A stretch of 64,000 bases of DNA from positions 1-64,000 of the forward strand of contig JADLZK010001180.1 of NCBI GenBank assembly GCA_015847255.1, in the 5' to 3' direction. The position numbers were made by a program, and so were the translations under genes. The number at the start of each line of letters is the position of its first letter. The first letter of the stretch is position 1. The notes beneath the pieces are model-generated. The model saw nothing but the letters and a program-made list of their open reading frames with translations. It had not been told where the DNA came from and did no database searches. Positions 1 through 11,604 of the stretch are shown piece after piece. This DNA comes from Hyparrhenia diplandra (lineage: Eukaryota; Streptophyta; Magnoliopsida; Poales; Poaceae).

Positions 1-908
1 AAAGATCCAAGAATTTGTTGAAAAGACTCGGATATAGAAATCAAATTTTGTGCAAATGACTGAAGGGTGAGTTTAAGAAAGACTAATCTTATTATTATTA
101 TGGAATAAGCGACAAGCAACAGTGGCCAGCCGTATCGACCTTTAGCACAGGGCCATCGCGTGGAGCCCTGATGAGCGCAGGTGCAGCACAACCTAACGTG
201 GCTTTTCACCTGCGGATTTTATTTTTTAATGCCTCTCATCTGGATTCAGTTGTAGCATTTCGCTTGCAGATCTGGGAAAAGACCTGGTGACTAAATAGGA
301 GGAAGAGAATGATGGTGTTAACATGGGAGCGAATGCCCAGACGAGGAAGATGCCGAGAGGGCCTACCATTGATCCTGTACTATGCCTCGGCCATGTAAAC
401 TTGTAAAGCAATTGACCAACCATGGTAAGAACATATGGCCGCCGCACATCAATGAACAGTGAACCCAAAAGTGCTACAATACCCATCACATCGAATCTTT
501 TAACGCATAAATAGAGTATAAATATAGTTAAATAAAAAAACTAATTGCACACTTTGACTGAAAAATACGAGACAATTAACAAATACAAATGAAATGTGCT
601 ACAATAACCCAAAATATTTCACCAACTAAACACCCCAATAATAGGCAGATGATGACGCGCCGTGAGGTGCCGAATTTTATGTACAAAAACAAAACAAAGA
701 CTTTATATCTATATAGGCGGCGATCTATTAAATTGGTAAGGTACTCACACTTCCTATGGAGATTTGTCTTGCATTATGTTCGTACCACACTCCAAGCTAT
801 CAGCAGGAACTCATCACCAAACCCCAATACGAAGTAAATTTGATGTTCCACAAAAACAAAACCCAATATAAAGTAAATTACGGTGAAACATCATCTGCAA
901 AGTATTAA
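1..908. other. 3' flank of the ABCC gene, no clear gene
   Basis: AT-rich sequence downstream of the minus-strand transporter. It has one minus-strand open frame at 226-489 (87 codons, with hydrophobic stretches) that I do not recognise. It could be an exon of another gene, 3' UTR or chance. Nothing else here can be supported. Confidence 0.4.
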
Positions 909-3900
909 TTAAGCAGTTTTCTTGCGATTGCTGTACTCAGAAAAGAGTTTGGCAAATCGGGATGAACTATCCTCTAGCAGTTTACCGGGCGTGTCATACT
1001 CAGCAATTTCACCTGTTTTGAAACATTGAACAGTGTTAAAGTGGGATACATATATAAGAAACAAATGTAGACAGGGTTTTGGCCCCTAAGTCAGGGCCTT
1101 ACTAACCGTTATCCAGAAGCAAGACTCTGTCGCTATCAAGAACTGACGCCACACGATGTGCTATTGTAATCATTGTGCAGTCGAGAAATTGCTGTTTTAG
1201 GGTTTCTTGAATCAAGCCGTCGGTGACTGAATCTACAAAAGACGTTGCCTCGTCCAAAACCAAGATCTTTCTCTTTTTTAGAATCACCCTTCCCAAACAC
1301 ACAAGTTGGCGCTGACCTGCACTCCAGTTTTTGCCGTTTTCTGTCACTGCATTACAAAATCAAAGAGCGAGTTATGGTTTTGACATTATAGAGAAATGTC
1401 TTGGGACATTCTGGCAGATATCGAACCTGTTGAGTCGAGCTTAAGTGCATTCTTTCTAACTTCATCCCCAAGATGACAGGAATCCAACGCCTAGATTTTG
1501 CGCAAATGGTTCCAAAGAGCAAATAGTATTCCGGTCAAAAAGAGCAAATAATATTTATATATATGAATATTTTTAAAAGGAACTGTTAAGACAAATTGTA
1601 ATGTACCTCCCAGATTTGCGCATCACTGTACTCCCCAAGGGGATCAATATTGGTTCGTAGGGTCCCCTCAAACATAACAGGATCTTGTGGAATGATGCTC
1701 AATCTCGTCCGAAGGTCATGCAGTCCAATGGTGCAGATGTCAGTGCCATCTATCAACACTTGGCCAATACATGGTTCCACAATGCGGAATAATGCTTGAA
1801 TCAAGGTTGATTTTCCGCCACCTGTTCTACCAACAATACCTGTCTTCTTTCCTCCTAACAAGGTGCACGTCAGACCTTTCAAAACAGAAGGCAGCTGTGG
1901 TGCATACCGAACCTGCATCACATAACAAGCACTTAAGCTAGAGCAGTCCGTTTCAGGTGATATTTGTTTTCCAGTTTAAGGCCAAGTTTAAGTTTTATAG
2001 AATATTTTGAGAATATTAAGAACTAAAGGCTGCAATTCTGTTAACAGTAGGAACATTGAAAACAAAAAAGACATGTTAATACTGGAATAATGACATAGTA
2101 AAACTGATGATTTATAGCAGTGCATTTACTATTCCTAAAAGGCTAAAACAACTGATGCGAGCACAACAATTATACAAAACTGAATATGTGTAATGTAACA
2201 CATAAAGTTAAAGAGACAAACGTGGAGGTTGTGAAGCTCAATTTCACCCCTTTGTTGGCCACTGATCATTTGGTCTAGTTTCTGATATTGTAAGCGGTGG
2301 TTCAGAAGGAATATCCATATACTGCATCATTCTTTCCACAGATATCATTTTATTTTCCAAACTGCAGATGATAGCAATAGCCCACCCTTTGTAGCATATT
2401 GAGACTTAGTCCATAGGTGACTGCAAGACCAGCAGTCTCTGCACAAAAATATTATCAAGCATGTTAGTAGACAATAATAAAAATGTTGATGTTGCATTCT
2501 TGATAGAAAAAGGATATGCTTACTTGGATTGATATTTAAAGCAGGTGGGGATAAGACCAGAAGTATCAATGTGACAGAAAACACAAAGGATGAAAGGATA
2601 TCCAAGCGAAAGCACACAACCATTCCATTGCAGCGGCATTATATAAACTTGGTCGAGTTAAGTTATCCATCAAATGTCCAATAGAACTGATAAACTGCCC
2701 TTCCTTTTGAAAGCATCTAATGATATTTGAGCCAGCTATTGATTCGGTAAAATGTTGCATCACTGGGGCTCTGCAAACTCCAGTCAGCCTTTGCAACTCT
2801 CTAGCAGCATCTATGTAGTATTGCTAAAAGTTTGGGAGAGAGTATATGATTAGGAACAAAATAATATGCACATAATGGTAATTTTCAGCTACAAATTAAT
2901 TAATATCAGTGAGAAATTACACCAATAATTTGAAATAATTATATTAAAATATATAGTTTACCTGATACCACAGTGACGCAATAATAATGGGAATAAAAAT
3001 TATGAAGACTGGCCATGCGGCCTGTGACATTAGAATAATTGTTCCAAGAATCTCAATGGCAGGAAACAGAAGATAACCCATCAAATCAAAAATTCTGGTA
3101 TCCACTTGGCTTTGATCTGTGGAAGCCTACAATTTGTTTCAACTTTCAGCATTGACACAACAAAAAGCAAATAGCATTGCATGTACACCCTAATTCCTTA
3201 TGTTGTTAAAAGTAACATTTTGTATGAAATCACTTACTCTATTCAAGACGCGCCCACTAGGAGTGGAGTCAAAGAAATACATTGGAGCTCGGAATACACA
3301 GTCGTGCATTTTTTCAAATATAATAGTAGCAGTCTTGCATCCAGCCATAACAAGAAGTTGTGATCGCATGAAGATGCACAATGAGCTAACGATTGCTAAT
3401 GCAAAATACACAGTTACCATCAGCAATCTACTGACTGGAGGATTCACATCTTCAGATATTGGGGCTGCCCAAGTCATCCAGAAATTGCTTCCAATTTGAA
3501 GAGCTTGGAAAATTATATGGGCTATCAAAATAAGTGGCACAAGTGCTCCACTATATGCCATTGTAATGTATTTCCAGTAGACAACAAATCCAACCCGGCC
3601 TTTCTCCCTCTCTTCTTCTTGTACCAATTGACCATTTTGAACAATTTCTCCTTCATTGTTATCGTCCTTCTTATCCTCTCCTATAAATAGGGCGTTTCCA
3701 TTGCCATCAGAATTGTAGGTACTCCCAAAATTGTCACTACAGCACCTCGATAAGGCAGCTTCATGGGATTTAACAAATTTTCTGAGCTCTCCATATTGAA
3801 CTTCAGTGTAATCCCCTGACTCTGTTATTTTTCCATCTCTCATGACCTGAAAGATGATAAAATAAATTGGAAAGGCAAAGTTTTTTGCAATGGTTGCTTG

Positions 3901-6583
3901 TTCAATGAGCCTCCCCTAGCATAGGGAAACCTGTGGTATTTAGCAGGGGTCAGCACAGTTGGATGTAGGCATGTAGCTATCTCTTGAGGTTGTCTGGTAG
4001 TTTGGTCGAGGTCATTGTTTTTTAATTCCTGGCACAAATGTGTGCATGCGTGCGTGTGTGTGTTTTAGGTATGTTGTAACTAGTGTCTCCTAATGAAATG
4101 GTCCTCAGTTCTTCGGATTCAAGAAAATAAAATAAAAGGCTCGACATATAGCTAGCTTACCAGTATAAGATCAGCTGAAGATAAAAAATCGACATGATGG
4201 GTAACATATACGACAGTTTTTGAAGCTAAGAATCCCATCAGGCACTCCTGCAATATAAAGGTTATATAGTCAGCAAATTTCACTTAACAGCAAAAAATAA
4301 TCTCTTGTACCTAAAATAATGCTCAATAGATCAAATATTATCAAAGTAAAAAGGGCTTCGTAACGGAAAGCAACAGTGAGACCTAGAGGGGCAGCATGTC
4401 AGGGTTACGAATAGACAAACGACAGAATCGATGCCATAGTGGTGAAACAGAGCAAGTCCCTGCAGCCATATCCGACAGAAATGGAGCGAGGCTATAGATT
4501 TCTGCAGAGTTAGCAGATTTGGATATATTTCCTACTGTATCAAGCCAAAATCTAGTTGTATTTGGGCAATTATATTAACTAATAATAGAAGCAGCTCATA
4601 TTTTCTAATTTTGATGAGTCTCCAAGGATAATTAAATAGCTAACTTGCTAAAAGAATGTACAATAAACAAATGCTGCACTGGAAATTAGGATTTTTTTTT
4701 AAAAAAATAATTAGGGAAAAATGAATATCTGCAACAATGAGACGTAAAATATATTTTACACATCAGAATATTTTAGCACCAAACTTCATAATTAGGACTA
4801 GTTACAATAGAATTCATTAATGTCAAAACATACCTTGTACAAGTGCACCCCAGTATGAGCATCAACCGCACTAAATGGATCATCAAATAGAAAAATATCA
4901 GCATCTTGATACAAAGCACGGGCAATTTGTATCCTCTGTTTTTGTCCACCACTTAAGTTGATTCCTCTCTCTCCTATAATTGTTTGGTCACCCAAAGGTA
5001 ATATATCCAAATCAATTTTTAAAGCGCATACTTCAAGGACCTTTATGTATCTTTCCCTATTCATTTGTGTACCAAAAAGTATGTTTTCTTCAATTGTTCC
5101 GCTCTGTATCCAAGGTGATTGGCTAACACAAGCAATTGTACCACAGGTTTCAACCTCTCCAGATAACTTTGGTATCTCACCAAGTATGCAAGACAATAAG
5201 CTTGACTTACCTGATCCAACAGTTCCACAAATAGCAACTCTAGTTCCTTGTTGTACACAAAAAGTTCAGGTCTTGGAGAGTAGCAACCTGAGAAGATTTT
5301 TCCCAGGAGAAACTACCATTTCTCACCTTAATGGATATATCAGAGCTACCACTTGGAAGCTTTGTTACCGCATTACTTGCTACTTCCTCAAGGCAGAGAA
5401 ATGAGCATATCCTGTCAAGTGATACTTTCGCCTGAATGATTGACGAGATTGCATCTGGCAGACTGTGAATAGGACCTTGCAACTGCCTAAATGTTGCCAG
5501 AGCAGCTAATACTTTTCCAGTTTCTAATGGGATGCCACAAATTATGCAAGTACCAAAAGTGATCATGGCAACAAATGCAGGAGCACCAAAAAAACAGACA
5601 TAACCATTGATGAGGTGTAGACATATTTCTTTATCCAGTTCATCTCAGCCTTCCTCAACTCTTTTTATCTTGGACAAGAAGATCAATTCCCAACCTTGAA
5701 GCTTGAGAATGCGCATGTTCTGTAATATCTCAGACATAGCGCTCATTCTAGCATCCTTGGCGCTCATAGTTTTCTCTTGGTACTTTTGCTCAATCCTCCC
5801 CAAAGGTATGTTAGCCAGCATTGTCAAAACAGTGGCAGAAAGGGACGCAAATGCTGCCAAGCCAAGAGTAGAGTATAAGATAATCATTGCGAGACTAATT
5901 TGTACAGGGAGCAGCCAAAGGTCGTGCATAGACCAACAGAAATTTCCTACTTGCTCAGCATCAAGGTTCACAACATTGATCAGCTCTCCACTTGATCTAC
6001 CTTGCTTTGACTGACTAGAGAGAGCAAGACCCTTTTGGTAAATAACAGCAACAAGAGCGGAACGCACACGCAATCCTAATTGTTGTGATCTGAAGAGCAA
6101 ATGCCTTGATGAGAGACCTTCCATCAGCTGTGCAACAACAAATGCCAACGCTAAAAGGTATCCTCTTTTAGTAGATCGTGGGTTTTCATTTAGGTAGTCA
6201 ACAAAGTACCCAATCAGAAAGGGACCAACATATGCAGTAACAGTACGAAGTAGAGCATAAACTGCAGTGACAGTGATTAGTTTCCATGATGTAAGCATAA
6301 GGGCTTTGACCAGCTTAGCTGTTGTAACATCAGTATAATGCCCTGTAGCAGAAATCGTGGCAATCTTTGATTTAAACTTGGGGGTGATTCCATGGACACT
6401 GTCAATGTCATCCAGGAATGGCACATCATTAAGGTCTAGTGTTTTCCTCTTCCCAAGTTTGATTAAAGGCCCCATCCAAGAAAAGGTGATGTTACTCCAC
6501 AATCCAGCATGTGAAAAGAGTGATCTACTGCCTGTTGCCTCTGATAAGGGTGAAGATCCATGATTCAAACGTGGTTCCTCCAT
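909..6583 (-). CDS. ABCC-type (MRP-like) ABC transporter, ten coding exons, with six apparent frameshifts
   Basis: ABCC proteins are ATP-driven pumps for glutathione, glucuronide and other organic-anion conjugates, usually in the vacuolar or plasma membrane. Exons on the minus strand, set by conserved reading frame and GT..AG sites: 6583-4834, 4247-4161, 3846-3238, 3126-2962, 2823-2524, 2438-2222, 1912-1607, 1490-1427, 1346-1107, 1012-909. Seen in order: linker after the EEP start, TMD1, NBD1 (Walker A GTVGSGKSS, signature LSGGQKQR, Walker B IFLFDDP), TMD2, NBD2 (Walker A GRTGGGKST, signature WSAGQRQL, Walker B ILVLDEA, H-loop AHR). Corrected length is about 1278 residues, against about 1500 for the family, because the N-terminal TMD0 is absent. 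Frame breaks: +1 in T5 5662-5666, -1 in A7 5588-5594, +1 in A5 5259-5263, +2 in CACACA 2613-2618, +1 in T3 2388-2390, +1 in C4 2247-2250. All splice sites are intact and I saw no base-substitution stop. It is either a young pseudogene or a gene with consensus errors. Confidence 0.9.
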
Positions 6584-7190
6584 GATAGTGTGATAGCTTC
6601 TGAATAGAAAACAATAATAAATAAATAAAATAAACTAAAAGGTACAACTTAATTGTTTCTTCTACAATCATAATACAAAAAAAAGGTAGTAAAACTGAAG
6701 GGGTGGGGTTTTGGTTGGGGGTTAAGATAAGATGTACTCAAATTGTATTAGTTGCTGACTTTCTATTATAACAACAAATAATATTACGCCATATGGTCAC
6801 AGTATGCAAAACAAAACTAATACAATTGGAATACCACAAGGGAAAGAGCGATGGTGAACTGCAGCAAGGAGTATAGTTAAACGGTGATAGTGCCATGGAT
6901 GGCGGCGAGAACCTCGCCCAAGAGTTTGGCTATAACGACATAGGGCCTCGGCTTTTGACAGTAAAAGCACAGGGAGATAGAAAACCGACCAACTCACCCT
7001 GGGCTGACGGCCGTGAAGGCACGGCGAGGGCGTGCTGCTCGTTGGGCGAGACCAAGGCAACGCTCGGCAGCTGCTTACGGTGGCTTTTCGTCGGCGGAAA
7101 CGACGACTCCGTGGGCGGCAGCTCGTTCAGGGTTTTGCGGCGGCAAGGGCTCCGCTGAAACTGCTGCTGCTCGATTCGAGATGGAAAAGA
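6584..7190 (-). other. Probable 5' UTR and leader intron of the ABCC gene
   Basis: On the minus strand a good donor (GTGAGT near 6999) and a pyrimidine-rich acceptor (TTCTATTCAG ending near 6599) would remove a leader intron of about 400 bases just before the start codon. The upstream part is GC-rich and lies below a TATA box. No TMD0 coding exon is visible. This is inferred from splice signals only. Confidence 0.5.
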
Positions 7191-7213
7191 ACGTCGTGGT
7201 GCTTGTGGTTCAG

Positions 7214-7221
7214 TTTATATA
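7214..7221 (-). promoter_or_regulatory. TATA box of the ABCC gene
   Basis: TATATAAA on the minus strand, about 630 bases upstream of the transporter start codon and upstream of the inferred leader exon. Transcription would start near 7185. Confidence 0.6.
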
Positions 7222-7470
7222 GGACGGATGATGACAGGCAAGGGAAGGCCGGCCGGACTTTGCGGGATTTAGCTACGGCGGTTGCCCAAACGAGTCCGGG
7301 TCGAAGAGGACTCGGAGGAGACGACGCTAACATGGCGGGGGCGGCGTCTGCTGCGGAGTCGGCCTCGAGTCGAGTCTGGCCAACAGGGGAGGCGATCCTG
7401 ACCTGCGGGTCCCAGACGGCAGCGAGTGGAGAAGGTCGCTGCGCAGCTAAACTGGGAGCCGAGTTGAAAA

Positions 7471-7536
7471 GGCAAAAGAACGAGCACACGGTGTGCATGT
7501 TCATGAATTAGGGGGTGTGCATGTTCATGAATTAGG
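7471..7536 (+). repeat. Promoter-proximal dispersed repeat, copy 1
   Basis: About 54 bases from GGCAAAAGAACGAGC onward closely match 22212-22266 upstream of the BURP gene. In this copy a 24-base unit beginning GTGTGCATGTTCATG is repeated in tandem at 7491 and 7515. It contains GCATG (RY-like) cores. It could be part of an old transposon or a shared promoter element. Confidence 0.65.
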
Positions 7537-8261
7537 CATTGGTACTATACTGTTGTGCAGCACATTTAGCGACGACCGAAGATTACCTACCTCTCTTTGT
7601 AGCTACCTGTACCAGCATGGCTTCGTTTATGGTTACCAGCCGGTACCTGTGACGTCGCTCGTTCTATGACCATGCTAATTTCATAAACTTTACTATAACG
7701 TTAGTATTTAATTTGTCAGTATAGTTATCTTATCGTGCGATTCATGTTATTTTAATATAAAAGTTTAGTTATCTCGTAGCAAGCCACGGGCACACAACCT
7801 AGTGGTATATAACAGATAGAGAAGAGAGGGGATGAAATAGAGAGAAAAATAAGGGATGAGCTTTGCTGTGGTACTGTGAGTTGTTCATTTCCTGGCTTCT
7901 TTCTATCTATGAATCGGGGCTTCGGCAAAAAAAAAAAAAAAAAAAAACTTGATTAATAAAGTGCGAAAATTTCTGGTTCACCTTTATTCTCTGTCTGCCT
8001 CCTTTTATGGCCGAACTCCCCGTCTGTTACCACGTGCGATGATACGAGGACCTGATTGGAAAGACCATCAGTATAGTACAATACGTTCCTTTTGCCGTGG
8101 AAAGGGAGAAATTCCGATTTGGACACCAACGCCTACGACGGCAACACCGGTAGGCATGAATCGAACACGAATTCGATATAAGGTCAGTCTGGCTCTTTTG
8201 TCTCCGATCCGGTTTCGTGGATGGTCTTTATATACTTCCTATATCTATAACTACTAATAAA
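7537..8261. other. Intergenic: Helitron-like 3' end, LINE-type tail, Helitron-like 5' end
   Basis: No gene. Near 7775-7802 there is a hairpin-like stretch ending in CCTAG followed by T, as at Helitron 3' ends. At 7885-7946 a tail (GGCTTCTTTCTATCTATG then a 21-base poly-A) matches another tail at 47340. From about 7950, the stretch reading TAATAAAGTGCGAAAATTTC resembles the 5' end seen at 10768. Confidence 0.45.
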
Positions 8262-8716
8262 TCTATATCTATACCTACTAGAGAAAATTTCTTGACCCTA
8301 TTTTTCCGTCTGCCTCCGCGTGCGTGAGTCCTACGATGATACGGCAAACCAAGGTCGCGCGAGAGTCCGGTCAAGTTCACCCCCTGAGATCAAATTCACC
8401 TCCTGGAAACAATCCGCTACCTCTGGTGGGTTACCTCTGGTGGGTATCCCTTCTCTTCCTTTCTTTGTCCGCGCTAGATTGTACCGGTGCCGGTGCCGGT
8501 GCCATGCCGCGTCGCGTGTGTGAGCGCCCTGGACGTAGTAGTACAATCCAAGTCGGTCCAAGATGCCCGTGCGCTGCCGGCGTCATGGGTGCGTGCACGC
8601 GGGCGCGGTACGACCGGCCAGATCCGAGGACGGACGGACGGACACGGCGCATGGGCGCAACTCGAGGACCGCCTCCGCCCACGCCCCAACCCCACACGCC
8701 CTCTGCTGTCCGGCCG

Positions 8717-9034
8717 ATGGGTGCAGACGAGCAGCCATCCCCGACGCGGAAGCGGGACCGCGAGGAAGATGGGGAGTTCTCCGATGGGGCCGCCACCGAG
8801 AAGCGGCCGCGCGCGGAGGGCGCGTCCCTGCTGGGGCTGGCCACCTACGAGGACGAGGAGGAAGAGGAAGCGGCCAGGGGCCACGCGAACGGGCGACAAG
8901 CGGTGGAGCCTGAGGCGGAGGAGGACGAGGATGATGACGATGAGGAGGACGACGTGAGGAGGGCTCCGCAGAGGAGTCCCAGGCAGGTGGAGCTGCGCCG
9001 GGACTGCCCGTACCTCGACACCGTGAACAGACAG
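8717..9034 (+). pseudogene. Orphan first exon of a USP39/SAD1-type tri-snRNP protein
   Basis: From ATG 8717 the frame encodes a charged, disordered N-terminus (KRDREEDGEF, then a Glu/Asp-rich run) ending in RRDCPYLDTVNRQ, the conserved lead-in to the zinc-finger UBP domain of USP39/SAD1, a catalytically inactive ubiquitin-hydrolase-like protein of the U4/U6.U5 tri-snRNP. A GTGCAC donor follows at 9035. The next expected exon (zinc finger, then UCH-like domain) is not found downstream. It sits inside a Helitron-like unit, so capture by transposition fits. A real gene truncated by repeats is the alternative. Identification rests on about 13 conserved residues plus the acidic N-terminus. Confidence 0.65.
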
Positions 9035-9404
9035 GTGCACTTGCATTCATATTTCAATTTCGTGTGCCTGGTGCGAATTAGCTGGCTTAAACACACTATT
9101 TTTGTTCATAGCACAAGAGTGACCTGAGATGCACGAAGTACTAATTACTGTTGAATTATCAGTTACTGATGTTGTGCTAGAACTGTATGTAATCTGTGTG
9201 ATCTGAAATGGCTTATTAACACGTATTCCTACAATCATAATTTATACAATATAGTTTACCAGTATCTTCAAAGTGAAAACCTGTATTATGGCCGAGTGAC
9301 ATCCTAATACTCCTGATATTTATCAGTACTATGCCTGTTGATCTTGATAGACTGTCCAGCATATTATAATAGTCTATTTTTTATCAATTACGTATGGCAA
9401 CTCT

Positions 9405-9960
9405 TAAGAGCCTGTTTGGATCACATAGGACTAATTTTTGGTCCCATCGGCGGTGGCAGAGAGGATTTGGGAGGCTGCAGTGCTAGAGCAGTCTCTGGCG
9501 GACTCTGAACCATCGGGTCGCCGCCTTGCGAGCGGGCGCCGGGTCCCGGTCGAATGGATAAAGGAGGAGAGGGGAAAAAAAAAAGAAAATGGAGGAGAAA
9601 AAAGAAGAAAAAAAGATATAAAGGAAAAAAAAGGAAAAGGTAAAAAAAGGAAAATAAAATAGAAAAAAAGGAAAAAGAGGAAATATTAAAATAACAAAAA
9701 AGAAAATAGAAAAAAATTTATTATTTAATTAAAATTTTTTATTACTAAACTATTGTAAAATGGAAAGAAAAGAAAAAAAAAAAAAAAGGAAAAGAAGAAG
9801 CGGAGAGAAAAGGAGATGAGAGGAGATGGTAGTTGGAGATGGTTGAATAAAATATAGGATAGTTGGTATAAAGTAGAGATATTGAGGATAGATGAGTGCC
9901 GGAGAAAATAATATAGGGGACAAAAATTTTGATAAGCGGGACAGATAGAGGATGCATTTA
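9405..9960. repeat. MITE-like start and purine-rich low-complexity tract
   Basis: GAGCCTGTTTGGATC near 9409 resembles MITE ends of grasses. It is followed by about 400 bases of almost pure A/G with runs of AAAG and GGAG at 9555-9830. No second terminal repeat was found. Open frames here are low-complexity artefacts. Confidence 0.4.
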
Positions 9961-10011
9961 AAAGGGCGACGAGTGCGGATAGTCCGACTCCTATCCGAGC
10001 CTAGCCGGAAC

Positions 10012-10648
10012 CGGGGGTTTTTTTACCGGCCGAACCCTAAAACCGTAGGGGTCAGGAAGCGGTTCCATCGGTCCGGTTACCGGTAAACCGCCGATTCACG
10101 GACGGTTTGGGTTTTGAATTCAAATGAATTCAAATTTTTCAGGCGTTCGGTAAAAATCTTTTTACCGGTCGGTTTGAGCGGTTTACCGGCGGTATAAACG
10201 GTTTTTGAGCGGTTTGAGAGGTTTGAACGGTTTTTTCAAAATTCAAAATTTAATTTTTTTATAAAATGCTAAAAAATTCCTAAAAATACTTCATGATTTG
10301 TAGAATCCAATGATGTCAAAATTACTCAAATTTGAGTGTGTTTAGTATGTTTTTCGACCTTCATGATTTAATGGGCCTTAATGGGCCGGTTTGTGTATTT
10401 TTTCTTTTTTTTTTTTTTTCAAACTTAGATTTGAAATTTTTTATACCAAACGAACTCAAATTTGAAAAAGTATTGCACCGTTGGCTTCTATAAATCGCAA
10501 ACTATTTTACAGTATTTTTTCCACGATTTTTTTCAATTTTTGATTTTGAATTTCAAATCTTTTATACCGGCCGGTCCGGATACGGGCCGGACCGTAAATC
10601 CGTAACCGCGGTTTACCGCGAGGAAACCGACCGGTATAAAAACCCCTG
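10012..10648. mobile_element. hAT-like MITE
   Basis: Inverted ends: left GGGGGTTTTTTTACCGGCC, right (reverse complement) CAGGGGTTTTTATACCGG. The body is rich in GGTTT and ACCGG motifs. Flanking 8-mers GCCGGAAC (10004-10011) and CCGGGAAC (10649-10656) match at 6 of 8 positions, consistent with an aged 8-bp hAT duplication. There is no transposase. Confidence 0.6.
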
Positions 10649-10765
10649 CCGGGAACAAGGCACTCACCGCACACGTATGTTGTCGACTAGCGTGTTCTAC
10701 AAGTGTTTGACTTCGACTTCGACTAGCGTGTGCTACCCGTTGCAACGCACGGGCATATTTCCTAG

Positions 10766-11604
10766 TACTAATAAAAGTGAAAAATTTCTGTCGCCTCGGC
10801 TCCCTTTCGTCCAGCCTTCTGTGTCGTCCAGCCTTGATAGACTGTATTAAACTAGGAAATCGACCCCTTTCGTGTCGTCCAGCCTTGACAGATTGTATTA
10901 AACACAGAAAGCTGTTCCAATCCGCGTCTCCGAGAGGAAGATGGCCTCGGTCCATAAGACTGATCCAATCCGAGCGGCTAGGAGACTTAAAAGATATAAG
11001 GAGTATATTGGCTTCTTACCAAGTACTGACAGACTGAGGAAGAAAAAAAAAAATAGGTAATAGTATTATGAATTTTTATGGACCATGAAATTAATTCACG
11101 GAGCTTATATTTACTCTATAAACATAATATAAATAATATAAAAATAAATTTTTGACATATTTTTGTTTAAACATTTCGGTGCTTTTAAAAACAATCAAGA
11201 TTGTATTTTAATTCTATATCATAGGTGTTGTTTGGTTCTAAGATGGCAATGGGGCAACCGGAAGTATTATGTTTGGTGTCCTACAAGACAATCAAAAGGC
11301 AGTTTGTTTCCCGTGTGTCTTGACATGATCATGAACGTTTGTCACCCGCTCGTGGATGTAATCGGCACTCTAAACGGCCATATTTAATCCCATGACATCT
11401 ATTTACATAATAACTCAATGAAACAAACAATAACTTATGTGATCTGTTGGTGGTGAATGGATGACGCTACAAAATGAGCGAACCAAACATCATCTTACTA
11501 GGTTATATTATTGAAGATCGAGGTTATGGTTTTCATAAGATAAATTTTAAAACTTATATAAAAAAAAATTCTCCCGTTGCAACGCACGGGCATATTTCTT
11601 AGTA
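10766..11604 (+). mobile_element. Second Helitron-like unit, abutting the first
   Basis: It starts directly after the CTAG of the previous unit with TACTAATAAAAGTG, and ends at 11581-11604 with the same hairpin (CCCGTTGCAACGCACGGG) followed by CTTAGT. No protein is encoded. Within it, 11222-11500 has MITE-like ends (GTTGTTTGGTTC, GAACCAAACATC). Confidence 0.45.

Larger units (their letters stand above)
8262..10765 (+). mobile_element. Helitron-like element carrying a host gene exon
   Basis: The 5' end begins TCTATATCTATACCTACTAG after an A. The 3' end has a hairpin (CCCGT..ACGGG) at 10736-10752 followed by CTAG and then a T. That is the Helitron signature: A-T insertion site, 5' TC, 3' hairpin plus CTRR, no TSD. 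The unit spans 2504 bases and holds a USP39/SAD1 first exon (8717-9034) and a hAT-like MITE (10012-10648). There is no Rep/helicase, so it would be non-autonomous. The 5' end is less certain than the 3' end, as similar sequence also occurs near 7950. Confidence 0.55.

Noticed and set aside
7013..7511. Overlapping open frames on both strands upstream of the ABCC gene
   Set aside because: They lie across the TATA box and leader region, have no domain motifs and are GC-driven.
8331..9050. Several long minus-strand frames over the USP39-like exon
   Set aside because: They are shadows of a GC- and acidic-codon-rich plus-strand exon and contain Ser/Pro/Arg low-complexity sequence.
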